Below are positions 38,293 to 46,652 of a DNA stretch of 64,000 nt, one piece after another. Source of the DNA: Staphylococcus sp. (lineage in GTDB: Bacteria > Bacteroidota > Bacteroidia > Bacteroidales > Muribaculaceae); assembly GCA_023665865.1 (NCBI GenBank), contig JAMPDC010000001.1, positions 959,896-1,023,895 of the forward strand, given 5' to 3'. Made by a program: the position numbers and the translations under genes. The notes beneath the pieces are model-generated. The model saw only the letters and a list, made by a program, of their open reading frames with translations, did no database searches and was not told the origin of the DNA. Each line of letters opens with the position of its first letter. Position 1 is the stretch's first letter.

Positions 38293-38472
38293 ATGGCAAT
38301 GACAATCAAGACATCCCCGGAACTTTGGGGAGAAGATGCCCGAAACTTCACTGAAGAAGCTGAGCGAAACGGAAAACTGCCTACGCCTAAACTTTCAGAT
38401 TCACAACGCCAAGTGCTGACAACAATGTTGGATAGCGCCAAGAATATTATTTTTCCACCGCGTAAGAACTGA
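38293..38472 (+). CDS. Small protein upstream of GNAT gene, possible antitoxin
   Basis: 59 residues from ATG 38293 (MAMTIKTSPELWGED). It is helical and polar, with EEAERNGKLPTPKLSDSQRQVLTTMLDSAK and a C-terminal PPRKN. No ribbon-helix-helix or other known antitoxin fold is evident to me. Its stop TGA overlaps the GNAT start (TGATG), giving tight coupling. The reading frame and the layout suggest a partner or antitoxin of the GNAT protein, but this is context only. Low GC like the GNAT gene. Confidence 0.6.
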   Translation: MAMTIKTSPELWGEDARNFTEEAERNGKLPTPKLSDSQRQVLTTMLDSAKNIIFPPRKN

Positions 38473-39083
38473 TGCTGATGGCAGATTTTGTTTTCGTCGA
38501 AAAAACATTCATGGTTCCTTATACAAAAGAGGTTGCAGACTTCTGCGACCCCTTTTCGTGTGGAGACAATGATCTTGATGAATTTTTCAGCAATGACGTT
38601 TTTCTATATGAGAGTGAATTGCTCGGTAAAAGTTTTTGTTGGATCAATCGAGACAATACTAAAGAAATAGTCACCATAGCCACGCTCTCTTATGATGGTA
38701 TAAAAACTTATACATTAGACAATCCATCCAAAAATTCCTTACAACGGAAAATCCCTCAGCAAAAACGTCACAGAAGCTATCCTGCCGTCCTAATAGGAAG
38801 ATTAGGCGTAAATAAAAAGTTCCAAGGCCACGGACTCAATGCCGGCTCGCAGCTAATGGATGCACTCAAATATTGGTTTATCGATGAAAACAACAAAGCA
38901 GCCTGCCGCTATATGTTGGTAGATGCCTATAACAGTGAGTCTACAATAAATTACTATCATAAAAATGGCTTTAAACCGCTCTATAAGACTGAGACAAGTG
39001 AAAAAGCAGCCTTTGGAATTCAATCAGATGAGCCACTTAGAAGCCGTATCTATTTTTTTGATCTTAAATTAATCACATCTTAA
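38472..39083 (+). CDS. GNAT-family acetyltransferase, TacT-like context
   Basis: 203 residues (ATG 38472; a second ATG at 38478 is also plausible). GNAT features: FSCGDNDLDEFFSND, the common start of TacT/AtaT-related toxins, and the acetyl-CoA loop RLGVNKKFQGHGL. It lies directly after a small coupled gene. GC is low (20/60 in 38701-38760), unlike the surrounding genome, so the pair is probably acquired. Function could be a tRNA-acetylating toxin or an ordinary acetylase. Confidence 0.8.
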   Translation: MLMADFVFVEKTFMVPYTKEVADFCDPFSCGDNDLDEFFSNDVFLYESELLGKSFCWINRDNTKEIVTIATLSYDGIKTYTLDNPSKNSLQRKIPQQKRHRSYPAVLIGRLGVNKKFQGHGLNAGSQLMDALKYWFIDENNKAACRYMLVDAYNSESTINYYHKNGFKPLYKTETSEKAAFGIQSDEPLRSRIYFFDLKLITS

Positions 39084-39107
39084 AAATATAACAACCTTTC
39101 ATCAACC

Positions 39108-40067
39108 ATGCTCAAAAAATATTTTCTGTTATTCACATTGATGCTCGGCTTCATTTCCGCTGCAGGAGTTGAGAAGCACTATGATTTCGTCGTCGCGCAA
39201 GACGGCAGCGGTGATTTTACCACCGTTCAGGAAGCTATCAATGCCGTCCCCGATTTCCGTAAAGCAAACCGCACAAATATCCTAATCAAAAAGGGTATAT
39301 ACAAGGAAAAACTCATCATCCCGGCTTCTAAGATAAAAGTTACACTCACAGGCGAGGATGGAGCCGTGATAACCTACGACGACTATGCCTCGAAACTTAA
39401 CCGTTTCGGGGAGGAAAAGTCGACATCCGGATCAGCATCATGCTATATATATGCTCCCGATTTCACAGCCGAAAATCTTACCTTTGAAAACTCCTCGGGT
39501 CCTGTCGGTCAGGCTGTCGCCTGCTTTGTCAGCGGCGACCGGGCCACCTTCCGCAAATGCCGTTTCCTCGGTTGTCAGGACACTCTCTACACCTACGGCT
39601 ACCCCTCGCGCCAATACTATGAGGATTGCTATATCGAAGGGACTGTCGACTTTATCTTCGGTAAGGCTACAGCTGTCTTCAACCGCTGTCAGATCCACAA
39701 CCGCGGACGCGGCTATGTGACAGCCCCCGCCACTCCTGAGGACAGCAAATATGGCTACGTGTTCCACGACTGCACTCTGACGGCCGAAGATGGCGTTGAA
39801 GGAGTGCCCTTGTCGCGCCCGTGGCGTCCATTCGCCCAGGCTATATTCATCAACTGCAATCTCGGCAAACACATAGCTTCCAAAGGCTGGGATAACTGGG
39901 GCAAGACGTCAAATGAGGAGACCGTAACCTATGCCGAATACAACAGTACCGGCGAAGGTGCCAACCCTGAAGCTCGCGCCACATATTCGCGCCAGCTCTC
40001 CGACCCCACGCCCTATTCCATCCACACCGTCCTCGCCGGTGATGACGGTTGGAACCCTCTCTTATAG
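39108..40067 (+). CDS. Pectinesterase, carbohydrate esterase family 8
   Basis: 319 residues with a signal peptide (to about residue 19). The right-handed beta-helix enzyme de-methylates pectin. Active-site motifs: GQAVACFVSGD (Gln), CQDTLYTYG (Asp), GTVDFIFGKA (Asp) and SRPWRPFAQ (Arg/Trp). It suggests use of plant pectin in the gut. No SusCD or polygalacturonase neighbours are present; the adjacent minus-strand gene is an esterase-like alpha/beta hydrolase, so the two may be a small pectin or xylan accessory pair. Single-gene unit ending in a hairpin. Confidence 0.94.
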   Translation: MLKKYFLLFTLMLGFISAAGVEKHYDFVVAQDGSGDFTTVQEAINAVPDFRKANRTNILIKKGIYKEKLIIPASKIKVTLTGEDGAVITYDDYASKLNRFGEEKSTSGSASCYIYAPDFTAENLTFENSSGPVGQAVACFVSGDRATFRKCRFLGCQDTLYTYGYPSRQYYEDCYIEGTVDFIFGKATAVFNRCQIHNRGRGYVTAPATPEDSKYGYVFHDCTLTAEDGVEGVPLSRPWRPFAQAIFINCNLGKHIASKGWDNWGKTSNEETVTYAEYNSTGEGANPEARATYSRQLSDPTPYSIHTVLAGDDGWNPLL

Positions 40068-40082
40068 TTAATGCCAAAACAA

Positions 40083-40125
40083 TATGTAGCCTCGCATATA
40101 TTAAACCAAATATGCGAGGCTACAT
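40083..40125. terminator. Long hairpin between convergent genes
   Basis: A 15-bp stem (40084-40098 with 40111-40125). It lacks a strong T run but sits between the pectinesterase and the convergent esterase stops. Confidence 0.6.
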
Positions 40126-40146
40126 GTGTTATTGACCGTATTCATT

Positions 40147-41049
40147 TCATATTATACACCTTTCCTTAAGCCAAGATACAAGAAGGGTAGTCCACAGATT
40201 TGTCATACATGGATTATTAGTAAGATTTATCCCATGTCCTCCAGACGGAAATATCTGTAGAGATGAACCTTTAACACCATTGTCTGTAAGAGATTTGAAA
40301 TATAATATACTGTTTACACAAGACACCGTACGGTCGTCAGCCGCATGAACGATAAAAGTGGCAGGGGTACTTCCGGTGACATTCTTCTGACAGGAATAGC
40401 GGTCACGCAATTCAGGCTTATCCACAAATTCACCAAGTAGATTCTCACGACTGCTCTTATGTCCATAGTCTCCCATTGATATGACAGGAGAGACGAGAAT
40501 CGCAAAAGCAGGTCTCGTGATTGAATCCGATGAATTTTCCGGCATTGTTGATAGACTGGCCGCAAGATGACCTCCGGCAGAGCAGCCCCACACTCCGATT
40601 TTGTCCGGATCTATACCATATACCGCATGGTTTGCCCTTATCATCTTCATTGCCTGTCTTGCATCTTCCAACGGAACCATGCTGCGTCTGTCTGTCTTCG
40701 ATGCGGCAGGCAAACGATACCTCAGAACAAAGGCGGTGACACCAAGCGTATTAAACCATTTCGCTATCTCAAATCCGCTCAGACGATATGCCTGATGAGC
40801 ATAACCGCCACCAGGAATTATAAGTACGGCACTACCATTTCGTGTAAAATCGGATGGAGTGAAGATATGAAGTCCTGGCCTGTTGACTTTATATATTATC
40901 TCATTATTGAGACTGTCCATCTCTCCCACCCCATCCATTTCAATAAGCTCCTCATCACTCCATAGCGGAACAAAATCCTGTGAATAGACCGCAAAGGACG
41001 ATAACAGAAACAGAAAAACCAATATGGTCAGTCGTTTTTTATTTGACAT
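40147..41049 (-). CDS. Secreted alpha/beta hydrolase (BD-FAE/acetylxylan-esterase-like)
   Basis: 300 residues with a signal peptide (to about residue 24). The oxyanion region IIPGGGYAHQAYRLSGFEIAKWF is typical of BD-FAE-like esterases; nucleophile Ser is in GCSAGGHLAAS; acid Asp in HAADDRTV; His in GGHGINL. Likely removes acetyl or feruloyl groups from plant polysaccharide in the periplasm; the exact substrate is not readable. It faces the pectinesterase gene. Confidence 0.87.
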   Translation of the reverse strand: MSNKKRLTILVFLFLLSSFAVYSQDFVPLWSDEELIEMDGVGEMDSLNNEIIYKVNRPGLHIFTPSDFTRNGSAVLIIPGGGYAHQAYRLSGFEIAKWFNTLGVTAFVLRYRLPAASKTDRRSMVPLEDARQAMKMIRANHAVYGIDPDKIGVWGCSAGGHLAASLSTMPENSSDSITRPAFAILVSPVISMGDYGHKSSRENLLGEFVDKPELRDRYSCQKNVTGSTPATFIVHAADDRTVSCVNSILYFKSLTDNGVKGSSLQIFPSGGHGINLTNNPCMTNLWTTLLVSWLKERCII

Positions 41050-41081
41050 GATTATTATATTAAGTGAAAATAGTCAGAAAA

Positions 41082-41126
41082 AAGCAGTCTGTTTCAGCTA
41101 ATATAAGCCAATTCAGACTGCTTTTA
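41082..41126 (+). terminator. Hairpin upstream of the hydrolase gene / downstream of leuS
   Basis: AAGCAGTCTG (41082-41091) pairs with CAGACTGCTT (41114-41123) across a 22-base loop, followed by TTT. The 192-base gap 41050-41241 shows nothing else. Confidence 0.5.
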
Positions 41127-41241
41127 ATGTTTAAGTCATCTTGTTTGTGGCAATGAAATTATATAATTTCATCTGACATACGAGCTTCAGCACACATCAA
41201 CAAGATTCTATGAAATTCCAATATTATAGAAATGAATCAGT

Positions 41242-44016
41242 TCAGCCTACGACAATGTTGACAATCTTGCCGGGGACTACGATGATCTTCTTGATAGACT
41301 TGCCTTCGAGCCATTTGGCGGAGGATTCGTGGTTGAGCGCGAGCTTCTCCACCTCATCCTTGGGCATATCGGCAGGTACCTGGATGGTGAAACGGGCCTT
41401 GCCGTTGAACGATACGGCATAGTTGACACTGTTCTCCTTAAGATACTCTTCGTTCCACTCAGGCCACTTGGCATCGTTGACTGTAGTGTCATGTCCGAGG
41501 GCGCTGTGCCAGAGTTCTTCGGCCACATGGGGAGCGAAGGGCGCAAGCACGATCACGAGGGGTTCGAGCACCTCACGGCTGTGACATTTGAGCGACGAAA
41601 GCTCGTTGACACAGATCATGAAGGCAGCCACCGAAGTGTTGTAGGAGAAATTCTCAATGTCGCCGGTGACCTTCTTGATGAGCTTGTGGACCGCTTTAAG
41701 CGCTTCTGCCGATGGTTTGCTATCATCGACGAGACAAGTATCACCCTTGTAGAAGAGGCCCCACATTTTCTTTATAAAGCGGTTCACACCGTCGATACCA
41801 TTGGTGTCCCAGGGTTTGCTCTGCTCGATCGGGCCGAGGAACATCTCATAGAGACGCAGGGTGTCGGCACCGTAACGCTCCACTATATCGTCGGGGTTGA
41901 CGACGTTGAACATCGACTTAGACATCTTCTCGACAGCCCAGCCGCATACATATTTGCCATCCTCAAGGATAAACTCTGCATCCTTGAATTCCGGACGCCA
42001 TGCGCGGAAGGCTTCAAGATCAAGCACATCGTTGCTGACACGGTTGACATCGACACGGATGGGAGTGGTGTCATACTGGTCTTTGAGTCCGAGCGACACA
42101 AAAGTATTGGTGTCTTTGATACGGTAGACGAAGTTTGTGCGTCCCTGGATCATGCCCTGGTTGATGAGCTTCTTGAACGGCTCCTGCTCGACAACATAAC
42201 CGAGGTCATAGAGGAACTTGTTCCAGAAACGAGAGTAGATGAGGTGGCCGGTGGCATGCTCCGTACCTCCGATATAGAGGTCAACGTTGCGCCAGTATTC
42301 ATCGGCTTCCTTCGACACGAGAGCCTCGTTGTTGTCGGGATCCATATAGCGGAGATAGTAGGCCGACGAGCCTGCGAAACCGGGCATGGTGTTGAGCTCG
42401 ATCGGATAGCCTTCGGGAGTGACCCAGTTTTTGGCACGTCCCAGCGGTGGCTCGCCGGTTTCGGTCGGGAGATATTTGTCGACCTCAGGAAGGAGGAGCG
42501 GGAGAGCCGATTCGTCCATGAGGTGTGGGATACCGTCCTTATAATACACGGGGAAAGGCTCACCCCAATAGCGCTGACGGCTGAAGATGGCGTCGCGCAG
42601 ACGATAGTTGACCTTTACCTTGCCTATACCCTTCTCGGCGATATATTTTTTGGTGGCGGCAATGGCTTCGGGGACTTCAAGACCGTTGAGCGAGAAGTCG
42701 ACCGAGGCAGAGTTGATCATCTTGCCGCTCTTAGCCTCGAAACTCTGCTCCGAGACGTCGCAACCCTCGATGAGGGGGATGATCGGGAGGTCGAAGTGGC
42801 GTGCGAAGGCATAGTCACGGCTATCGTGGGCAGGCACGGCCATGATAGCGCCTGTGCCGTAGCCGGCAAGCACATAGTCGCTGATCCAGATAGGTATTTC
42901 TTTGCCGGTGAGCGGATTGACGGCATAGCTTCCGGTGAAGACACCGGTCACTTTCTTATCAATCATACGCTCGCGCTCGGTCTTGTGCTTGATGCTGTCG
43001 AGATATTCATCGACAGCCTTGCGCTGCTCGGGAGTTGTCACCTTATCGACATATTCGCTCTCGGGAGCCATCACCATGAAGGTAACACCGAAGACGGTGT
43101 CGGCACGGGTGGTGAAAATCTCAAGCTCGATATCTGAGCCCACGATAGGGAAGCGCATCTCGGCGCCCTCGGAGCGTCCGATCCAGTTGCGCTGGGTCTC
43201 CTTGAGCGAATCGGTCCAGTCGAGATCATTGAGACCGTCGAGCAGACGCTGTGCGTAGGCAGATACACGCAGACACCACTGATACATCAGCTTCTGCTCC
43301 ACCGGATAGCCGCCACGGATCGAGAGACCCTCGCTCACCTCGTCGTTGGCAAGCACTGTGCCGAGCTGGGGACACCAGTTGACCATAGTGTTGCCGAGAT
43401 AGGCTATGCGATAGTTCATGAGCACGTCGCTCTTCTCCTTTTCCGACATGGCTTTCCACTGGTCGGCGGTGAAGTCGAGCTCTTCGGAGCATGCAGCGTG
43501 GATCCCCTTCGAACCATCTTTCTCGAAATGGGCCACGAGGTCAGAGATCGGCCGGGCTTTGTCGAGCTTGGTGTCATAGTAGCTCCCGACCATCTTCATG
43601 AAAGCCCACTGTGTCCACTTGTAGAACTTAGGGTCGCAGGTGCGCACCTCTCGGTCCCAGTCATAGCAGAAACCGATGCGGTCAAGCTGCTGACGGTAGC
43701 GCGCGATGTTGTCGGTAGTAGTCTTTTCGGGATGCTGGCCTGTCTGGATGGCATATTGCTCGGCCGGAAGACCGTAGGCATCATAGCCCATAGGGTGAAG
43801 GACGTTGAATCCGCGCAAACGTTTGTAGCGTGAATAGATATCGGAGGCGATGTAGCCTAAGGGGTGTCCGACGTGCAGACCGGCTCCCGACGGATAGGGG
43901 AACATGTCGAGCACATAGTATTTCGGACGAGACTGGTCTACCTCTGTCTTGTAGACCTTGTTTTCACGCCAGAAATTTTGCCAGCGTGATTCGATGTCTT
44001 TATGATTGTATTCCAT
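41242..44016 (-). CDS. leuS: Leucyl-tRNA synthetase
   Basis: 924 residues, class I synthetase. HVGH (48-51) is the HIGH motif and KMSKS lies near residue 695. The editing (CP1) domain and the anticodon-binding C-terminal region are present. It follows nadA after 42 bases in the same operon. Large open frames on the opposite strand over this gene are shadows. Confidence 0.98.
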   Translation of the reverse strand: MEYNHKDIESRWQNFWRENKVYKTEVDQSRPKYYVLDMFPYPSGAGLHVGHPLGYIASDIYSRYKRLRGFNVLHPMGYDAYGLPAEQYAIQTGQHPEKTTTDNIARYRQQLDRIGFCYDWDREVRTCDPKFYKWTQWAFMKMVGSYYDTKLDKARPISDLVAHFEKDGSKGIHAACSEELDFTADQWKAMSEKEKSDVLMNYRIAYLGNTMVNWCPQLGTVLANDEVSEGLSIRGGYPVEQKLMYQWCLRVSAYAQRLLDGLNDLDWTDSLKETQRNWIGRSEGAEMRFPIVGSDIELEIFTTRADTVFGVTFMVMAPESEYVDKVTTPEQRKAVDEYLDSIKHKTERERMIDKKVTGVFTGSYAVNPLTGKEIPIWISDYVLAGYGTGAIMAVPAHDSRDYAFARHFDLPIIPLIEGCDVSEQSFEAKSGKMINSASVDFSLNGLEVPEAIAATKKYIAEKGIGKVKVNYRLRDAIFSRQRYWGEPFPVYYKDGIPHLMDESALPLLLPEVDKYLPTETGEPPLGRAKNWVTPEGYPIELNTMPGFAGSSAYYLRYMDPDNNEALVSKEADEYWRNVDLYIGGTEHATGHLIYSRFWNKFLYDLGYVVEQEPFKKLINQGMIQGRTNFVYRIKDTNTFVSLGLKDQYDTTPIRVDVNRVSNDVLDLEAFRAWRPEFKDAEFILEDGKYVCGWAVEKMSKSMFNVVNPDDIVERYGADTLRLYEMFLGPIEQSKPWDTNGIDGVNRFIKKMWGLFYKGDTCLVDDSKPSAEALKAVHKLIKKVTGDIENFSYNTSVAAFMICVNELSSLKCHSREVLEPLVIVLAPFAPHVAEELWHSALGHDTTVNDAKWPEWNEEYLKENSVNYAVSFNGKARFTIQVPADMPKDEVEKLALNHESSAKWLEGKSIKKIIVVPGKIVNIVVG

Positions 44017-44058
44017 AATTGCGGTTGGGTTGTCTGAATTTTTTTTAACGGGTATGCC

Positions 44059-45024
44059 TCAGCTCATCTCGAGCATACGGATGATGGGCTTGCGGGCATC
44101 GTCGATTATAGCCTCGTCTACAGTCACCTCAGGGAGCTCATAGCGCAGAGTGTTGTAGAGCTTCTCGAGAGTGTTGAGTTTCATATATGAGCAGTCGTTG
44201 CAGGCACAGGTCGAATCGTTGGGAGGAGCGGGGATAAATTTCTTCTGCGGACACTGGCGGCGCATCTCGTGGAGGATACCGCTCTCGGTAGCCACGATAA
44301 ATTCGTCGGCGCTGTCGGCCACGGCAAAGTCGAGCAGGACGGCTGTCGATCCGATCTTATCGGCCACAAGGCGGATCGGCTTCGGACACTCGGGGTGGAC
44401 GAGCACCTTGGCTTCGGGATGGACTTTCTTCAACTCAAGGATTTTCTCAAGCGAGAACTGCTCGTGGACATGGCATGCACCATCCCATAGCAGCATCTCG
44501 CGTCCCGTCTGCGAGTTGATATAGTTGCCGAGGTTGCGGTCAGGGCCGAAGATGATTTTCTCTTCGGCAGGGAGGGCCGAGACAACCTTCATCGCATTGC
44601 CCGAGGTGACCACTATGTCGGTGTGGGCTTTGACGGCAGCCGAGGTGTTGACGTAGCTGATGACGGTGTGGTCGGGATGGGCCTCGACAAAAGCCTTGAA
44701 TCTGTCGGCCGGACAACTGTCGGCGAGCGAACATCCGGCGTTGAGGTCGGGCACAAGCACTTTCTTTCCGGGACAGAGCACCTTGACAGTCTCACCCATG
44801 AAATGAACGCCACACATCACGATGATGTCATTGTCGAGCTTCTCGGCAATCCGGGCCAGAGCCAGAGAATCGCCGACGAAATCAGCAAGGTCCTGGATCT
44901 TGCCGATGGTGTAGTAGTGAGCGAGAATGACCGCATTCTTTTCCTCCTTGAGTTTCTTGATTTCTTCACTGAGGTCAAGACCGGGAGCTACCGGGGCTTC
45001 GACAAAGCCGTTTTCAACATTCAT
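44059..45024 (-). CDS. nadA: Quinolinate synthase
   Basis: 321 residues, [4Fe-4S] enzyme that makes quinolinate from iminoaspartate and dihydroxyacetone phosphate for NAD. Motifs: ILAHYYTIGKIQDLADFVGDS, MCGVHFMGE, VHPEC and CNDCSYMKLNT; conserved cysteines in these bind the cluster. No nadB or nadC is in view. A promoter about 220 bases upstream implies a long leader. Confidence 0.96.
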   Translation of the reverse strand: MNVENGFVEAPVAPGLDLSEEIKKLKEEKNAVILAHYYTIGKIQDLADFVGDSLALARIAEKLDNDIIVMCGVHFMGETVKVLCPGKKVLVPDLNAGCSLADSCPADRFKAFVEAHPDHTVISYVNTSAAVKAHTDIVVTSGNAMKVVSALPAEEKIIFGPDRNLGNYINSQTGREMLLWDGACHVHEQFSLEKILELKKVHPEAKVLVHPECPKPIRLVADKIGSTAVLLDFAVADSADEFIVATESGILHEMRRQCPQKKFIPAPPNDSTCACNDCSYMKLNTLEKLYNTLRYELPEVTVDEAIIDDARKPIIRMLEMS

Positions 45025-45094
45025 TTATTTTTATGTTTTTATTTAATGGAAAAAAATTTTTTTCAAAAACTCTCCCAAGAATAAATATAGTTGA

Positions 45095-45447
45095 TGTTAA
45101 TAAGTGAAATAACTTTTCTGCCGTTTTCTTGCATTTATGGGTTATTGAAGTCAGACTTACATTATATTCAAGGTTATTGACATCTTAAATAGCACTATAT
45201 TTGATACTTAGCTTAGTTATTAACATTGTGTTAATAATGTGCAAAGTTAAAAACTTTTCATCGTATTTCCAACCGTTTTATGTTGAAAAGGGTATTGAAA
45301 ACCGTGTGATAGATTTGTGATAACTTATTTTGTCAGAATGTTTAGGACACTATATCCTGTAGGCGGCAATATATGCAAGAAGAATCTTTAAAAAGTCATT
45401 GAAATGTTATTGACAGTTTTCAACATTCTTTTCAACATTGTTAATAA
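45095..45447. other. Cluster of DnaA-box-like nonamers, candidate replication origin element
   Basis: Nonamers of form TT[AT]T[TC][AG]ACA occur at 45095 (minus), 45174, 45217, 45229 (minus), 45281 (minus), 45407, 45417, 45429 and 45439 (minus), and one more at 45011 inside nadA. A TTGTGATAA lies at 45315. Each is 7 of 9 against the E. coli box TTATCCACA. The density and AT-richness are origin-like, but no dnaA gene is in view. An inference. Confidence 0.35.
45242..45272 (-). promoter_or_regulatory. Promoter of the nadA-leuS operon
   Basis: Minus strand: TTG (45270-45272), 20-base spacer, TAACTTTG (45242-45249). It would give nadA a leader of about 210 bases that passes through the nonamer cluster. 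Confidence 0.62.
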
Positions 45448-45557
45448 CTCCCGGGAGAAGGAATTTCCACTCCCCTTTTCCGAATAAAAACGACAGCAAC
45501 CGGGGAAGTCTGTGCATGTATGGGAATAATAGACACAACAGTAAAAAATAGATAATA

Positions 45558-46089
45558 GTAACAGACTAAGCAAAAGATTTATCCGAAGACACTCAAAGCC
45601 CTGTCGGAGACAGGAAGATTATCTCCAACCCCAGGGCTCGACCTTGATAAAAGCACCAACCTGAAAGTTGTAACATTTATCAAAATAGATACAGAATTTA
45701 TAAAAGTAACAGACTAAGCAAATGATTTATCCGGAGACATTCGAAGCCCTGTCGGAGACAGGAAGATTATCTCCAACCCCAGGGCTCGACCTTGATAAAA
45801 GCACCAACCTGAAAGTTGTAACATTTATCAAAATAGATACAGAATTTATAAAAGTAACAGACTAAGCAAATGATTTATCCGGAGACATTCGAAGTCCTGT
45901 CTGAGACAGGAAGATTATGCCCAACCCCAGGGCTCGGCCTTGATAAAAGCACCAACCTGAAAGTTGTAACATTTATCAAAAAAGATACAGAATTTATAAG
46001 AGTAACAGATTAAACAAATGATTTAGCCGGAGAAACTCAAAGCCCTGTCGGAGACAGGAAGATTATTTCCTAACCCCAGGGCTCGGCCT
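45558..46089. repeat. Tandem 148-bp repeat, three full units and one partial
   Basis: Units begin at 45558, 45706, 45854 and 46002, exactly 148 bases apart; the fourth stops matching at 46089. Units 1 and 2 are nearly identical, unit 3 has scattered changes. Each unit contains an AGCCCTG...CAGGGCT pair, CCTGTC/GACAGG, and TTGATAAA...TTTATCAA. A 47-codon frame runs through units 2 (45722-45865) and 3 (45870-46013); unit 1 has lost its ATG and unit 4 has an early stop. Confidence 0.95.
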
Positions 46090-46129
46090 GGGGATAGGAA
46101 GAAAAACAAACGATAGCCCCGGAGGGGCG
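46067..46129. repeat. REP-like palindrome pair ending the tandem repeat
   Basis: 46067-46100 is a 34-base imperfect palindrome (TTCCTAACCCCAGG against CCTGGGGATAGGAA). 46116-46128 is GCCCC, GGA, GGGGC. GC-rich palindromes of this AACCCC/GCCCC type are frequent in Bacteroidales intergenic DNA; none here has an adjacent REP-associated transposase. Confidence 0.7.
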
Positions 46130-46149
46130 TCTTGTAAAAGAAGGGGTAC

Positions 46150-46381
46150 AAAAAAAGTGAGGAAGCTTCACAGTTTCCTCACCTACATTTAACCTAACTT
46201 TTTTAGTTGACTTTGTGTTATGCGTTGCTTTTGATAGTAGTTATAAGCCTACTGACGTTAAGTTATTTGCAAATTTACTAACAAATCGTTTAACTACCCC
46301 CCCCTATGTGTTAAAATAAGTTAAAACAAAGGGTTTGAGTAGCTTTTTGTTTGAAATTTACCTTTTGCGGGTACAAAATTA
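46150..46381 (-). ncRNA. Candidate small RNA with promoter and terminator
   Basis: Minus strand. A -7 box TAATTTTG lies at 46374-46381 and a strong terminator at 46150-46182: GTGAGGAA (46175-46182 on that strand) pairs with TTCCTCAC (46157-46164), followed by seven T. Between them, about 210 bases contain paired stretches (AGTAG with CTACT) but no conserved frame I can see. No gene upstream on that strand would use this terminator. The -33 box is poor. It could be a small RNA or an unused leader. Confidence 0.3.
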
Positions 46382-46618
46382 GTGAAAATTTGGATACAAT
46401 CACTCGAAAACATGAAAAAATTTTTTCCACCACCAAGAGTATTCTTAGGGTAATCCCTAAAATTCCACTCATGATACATGACTTACAGCCCAGGACTTTT
46501 TCAAAAAACTTCTTGATAAATTCCGTATAGCTTATACCGGCTGAGCCACTGCGGAAATGCTTGTGGATTTTTGCTGAAAATATTTGATAAAAACGTGAGG
46601 CGTTTGAAATATTTATTT

Positions 46619-46626
46619 TACATTTG
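46619..46626 (+). promoter_or_regulatory. -7 box of the glycosyltransferase gene
   Basis: TACATTTG, 26 bases before ATG 46653. A TTTG at 46603 is too close to be the -33 box. Confidence 0.5.
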
Positions 46627-46652
46627 TGGTTGATAAGAGTCCCCGACTACGA

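Larger units (their letters stand above)
45025..46652. other. 1.6-kb intergenic region with oriC-like, repeat and RNA features
   Basis: No conventional gene is found between nadA (minus) and the glycosyltransferase (plus), which diverge. Left part 45025-45540 is AT-rich with DnaA-box-like nonamers; 45558-46089 is a 148-bp tandem repeat; 46067-46129 holds REP-like palindromes; 46150-46381 may encode a small RNA on the minus strand; 46382-46620 is AT-rich with a TTTTTTCC-type homopolymer stretch and no other element I can name. Confidence 0.75.

Noticed and set aside
40418-40426. Perfect TTATCCACA DnaA box
   Set aside because: A single copy inside the esterase coding sequence, not clustered; likely chance.
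41329-43137. Plus-strand open frame of about 600 codons over leuS
   Set aside because: Shadow on the opposite strand of a conserved gene; its composition follows the antisense of leuS and it has no recognisable family.
45558-46089. CRISPR array
   Set aside because: The repeat unit is 148 bases with no short repeat/variable spacer structure, and no cas gene is in the window.
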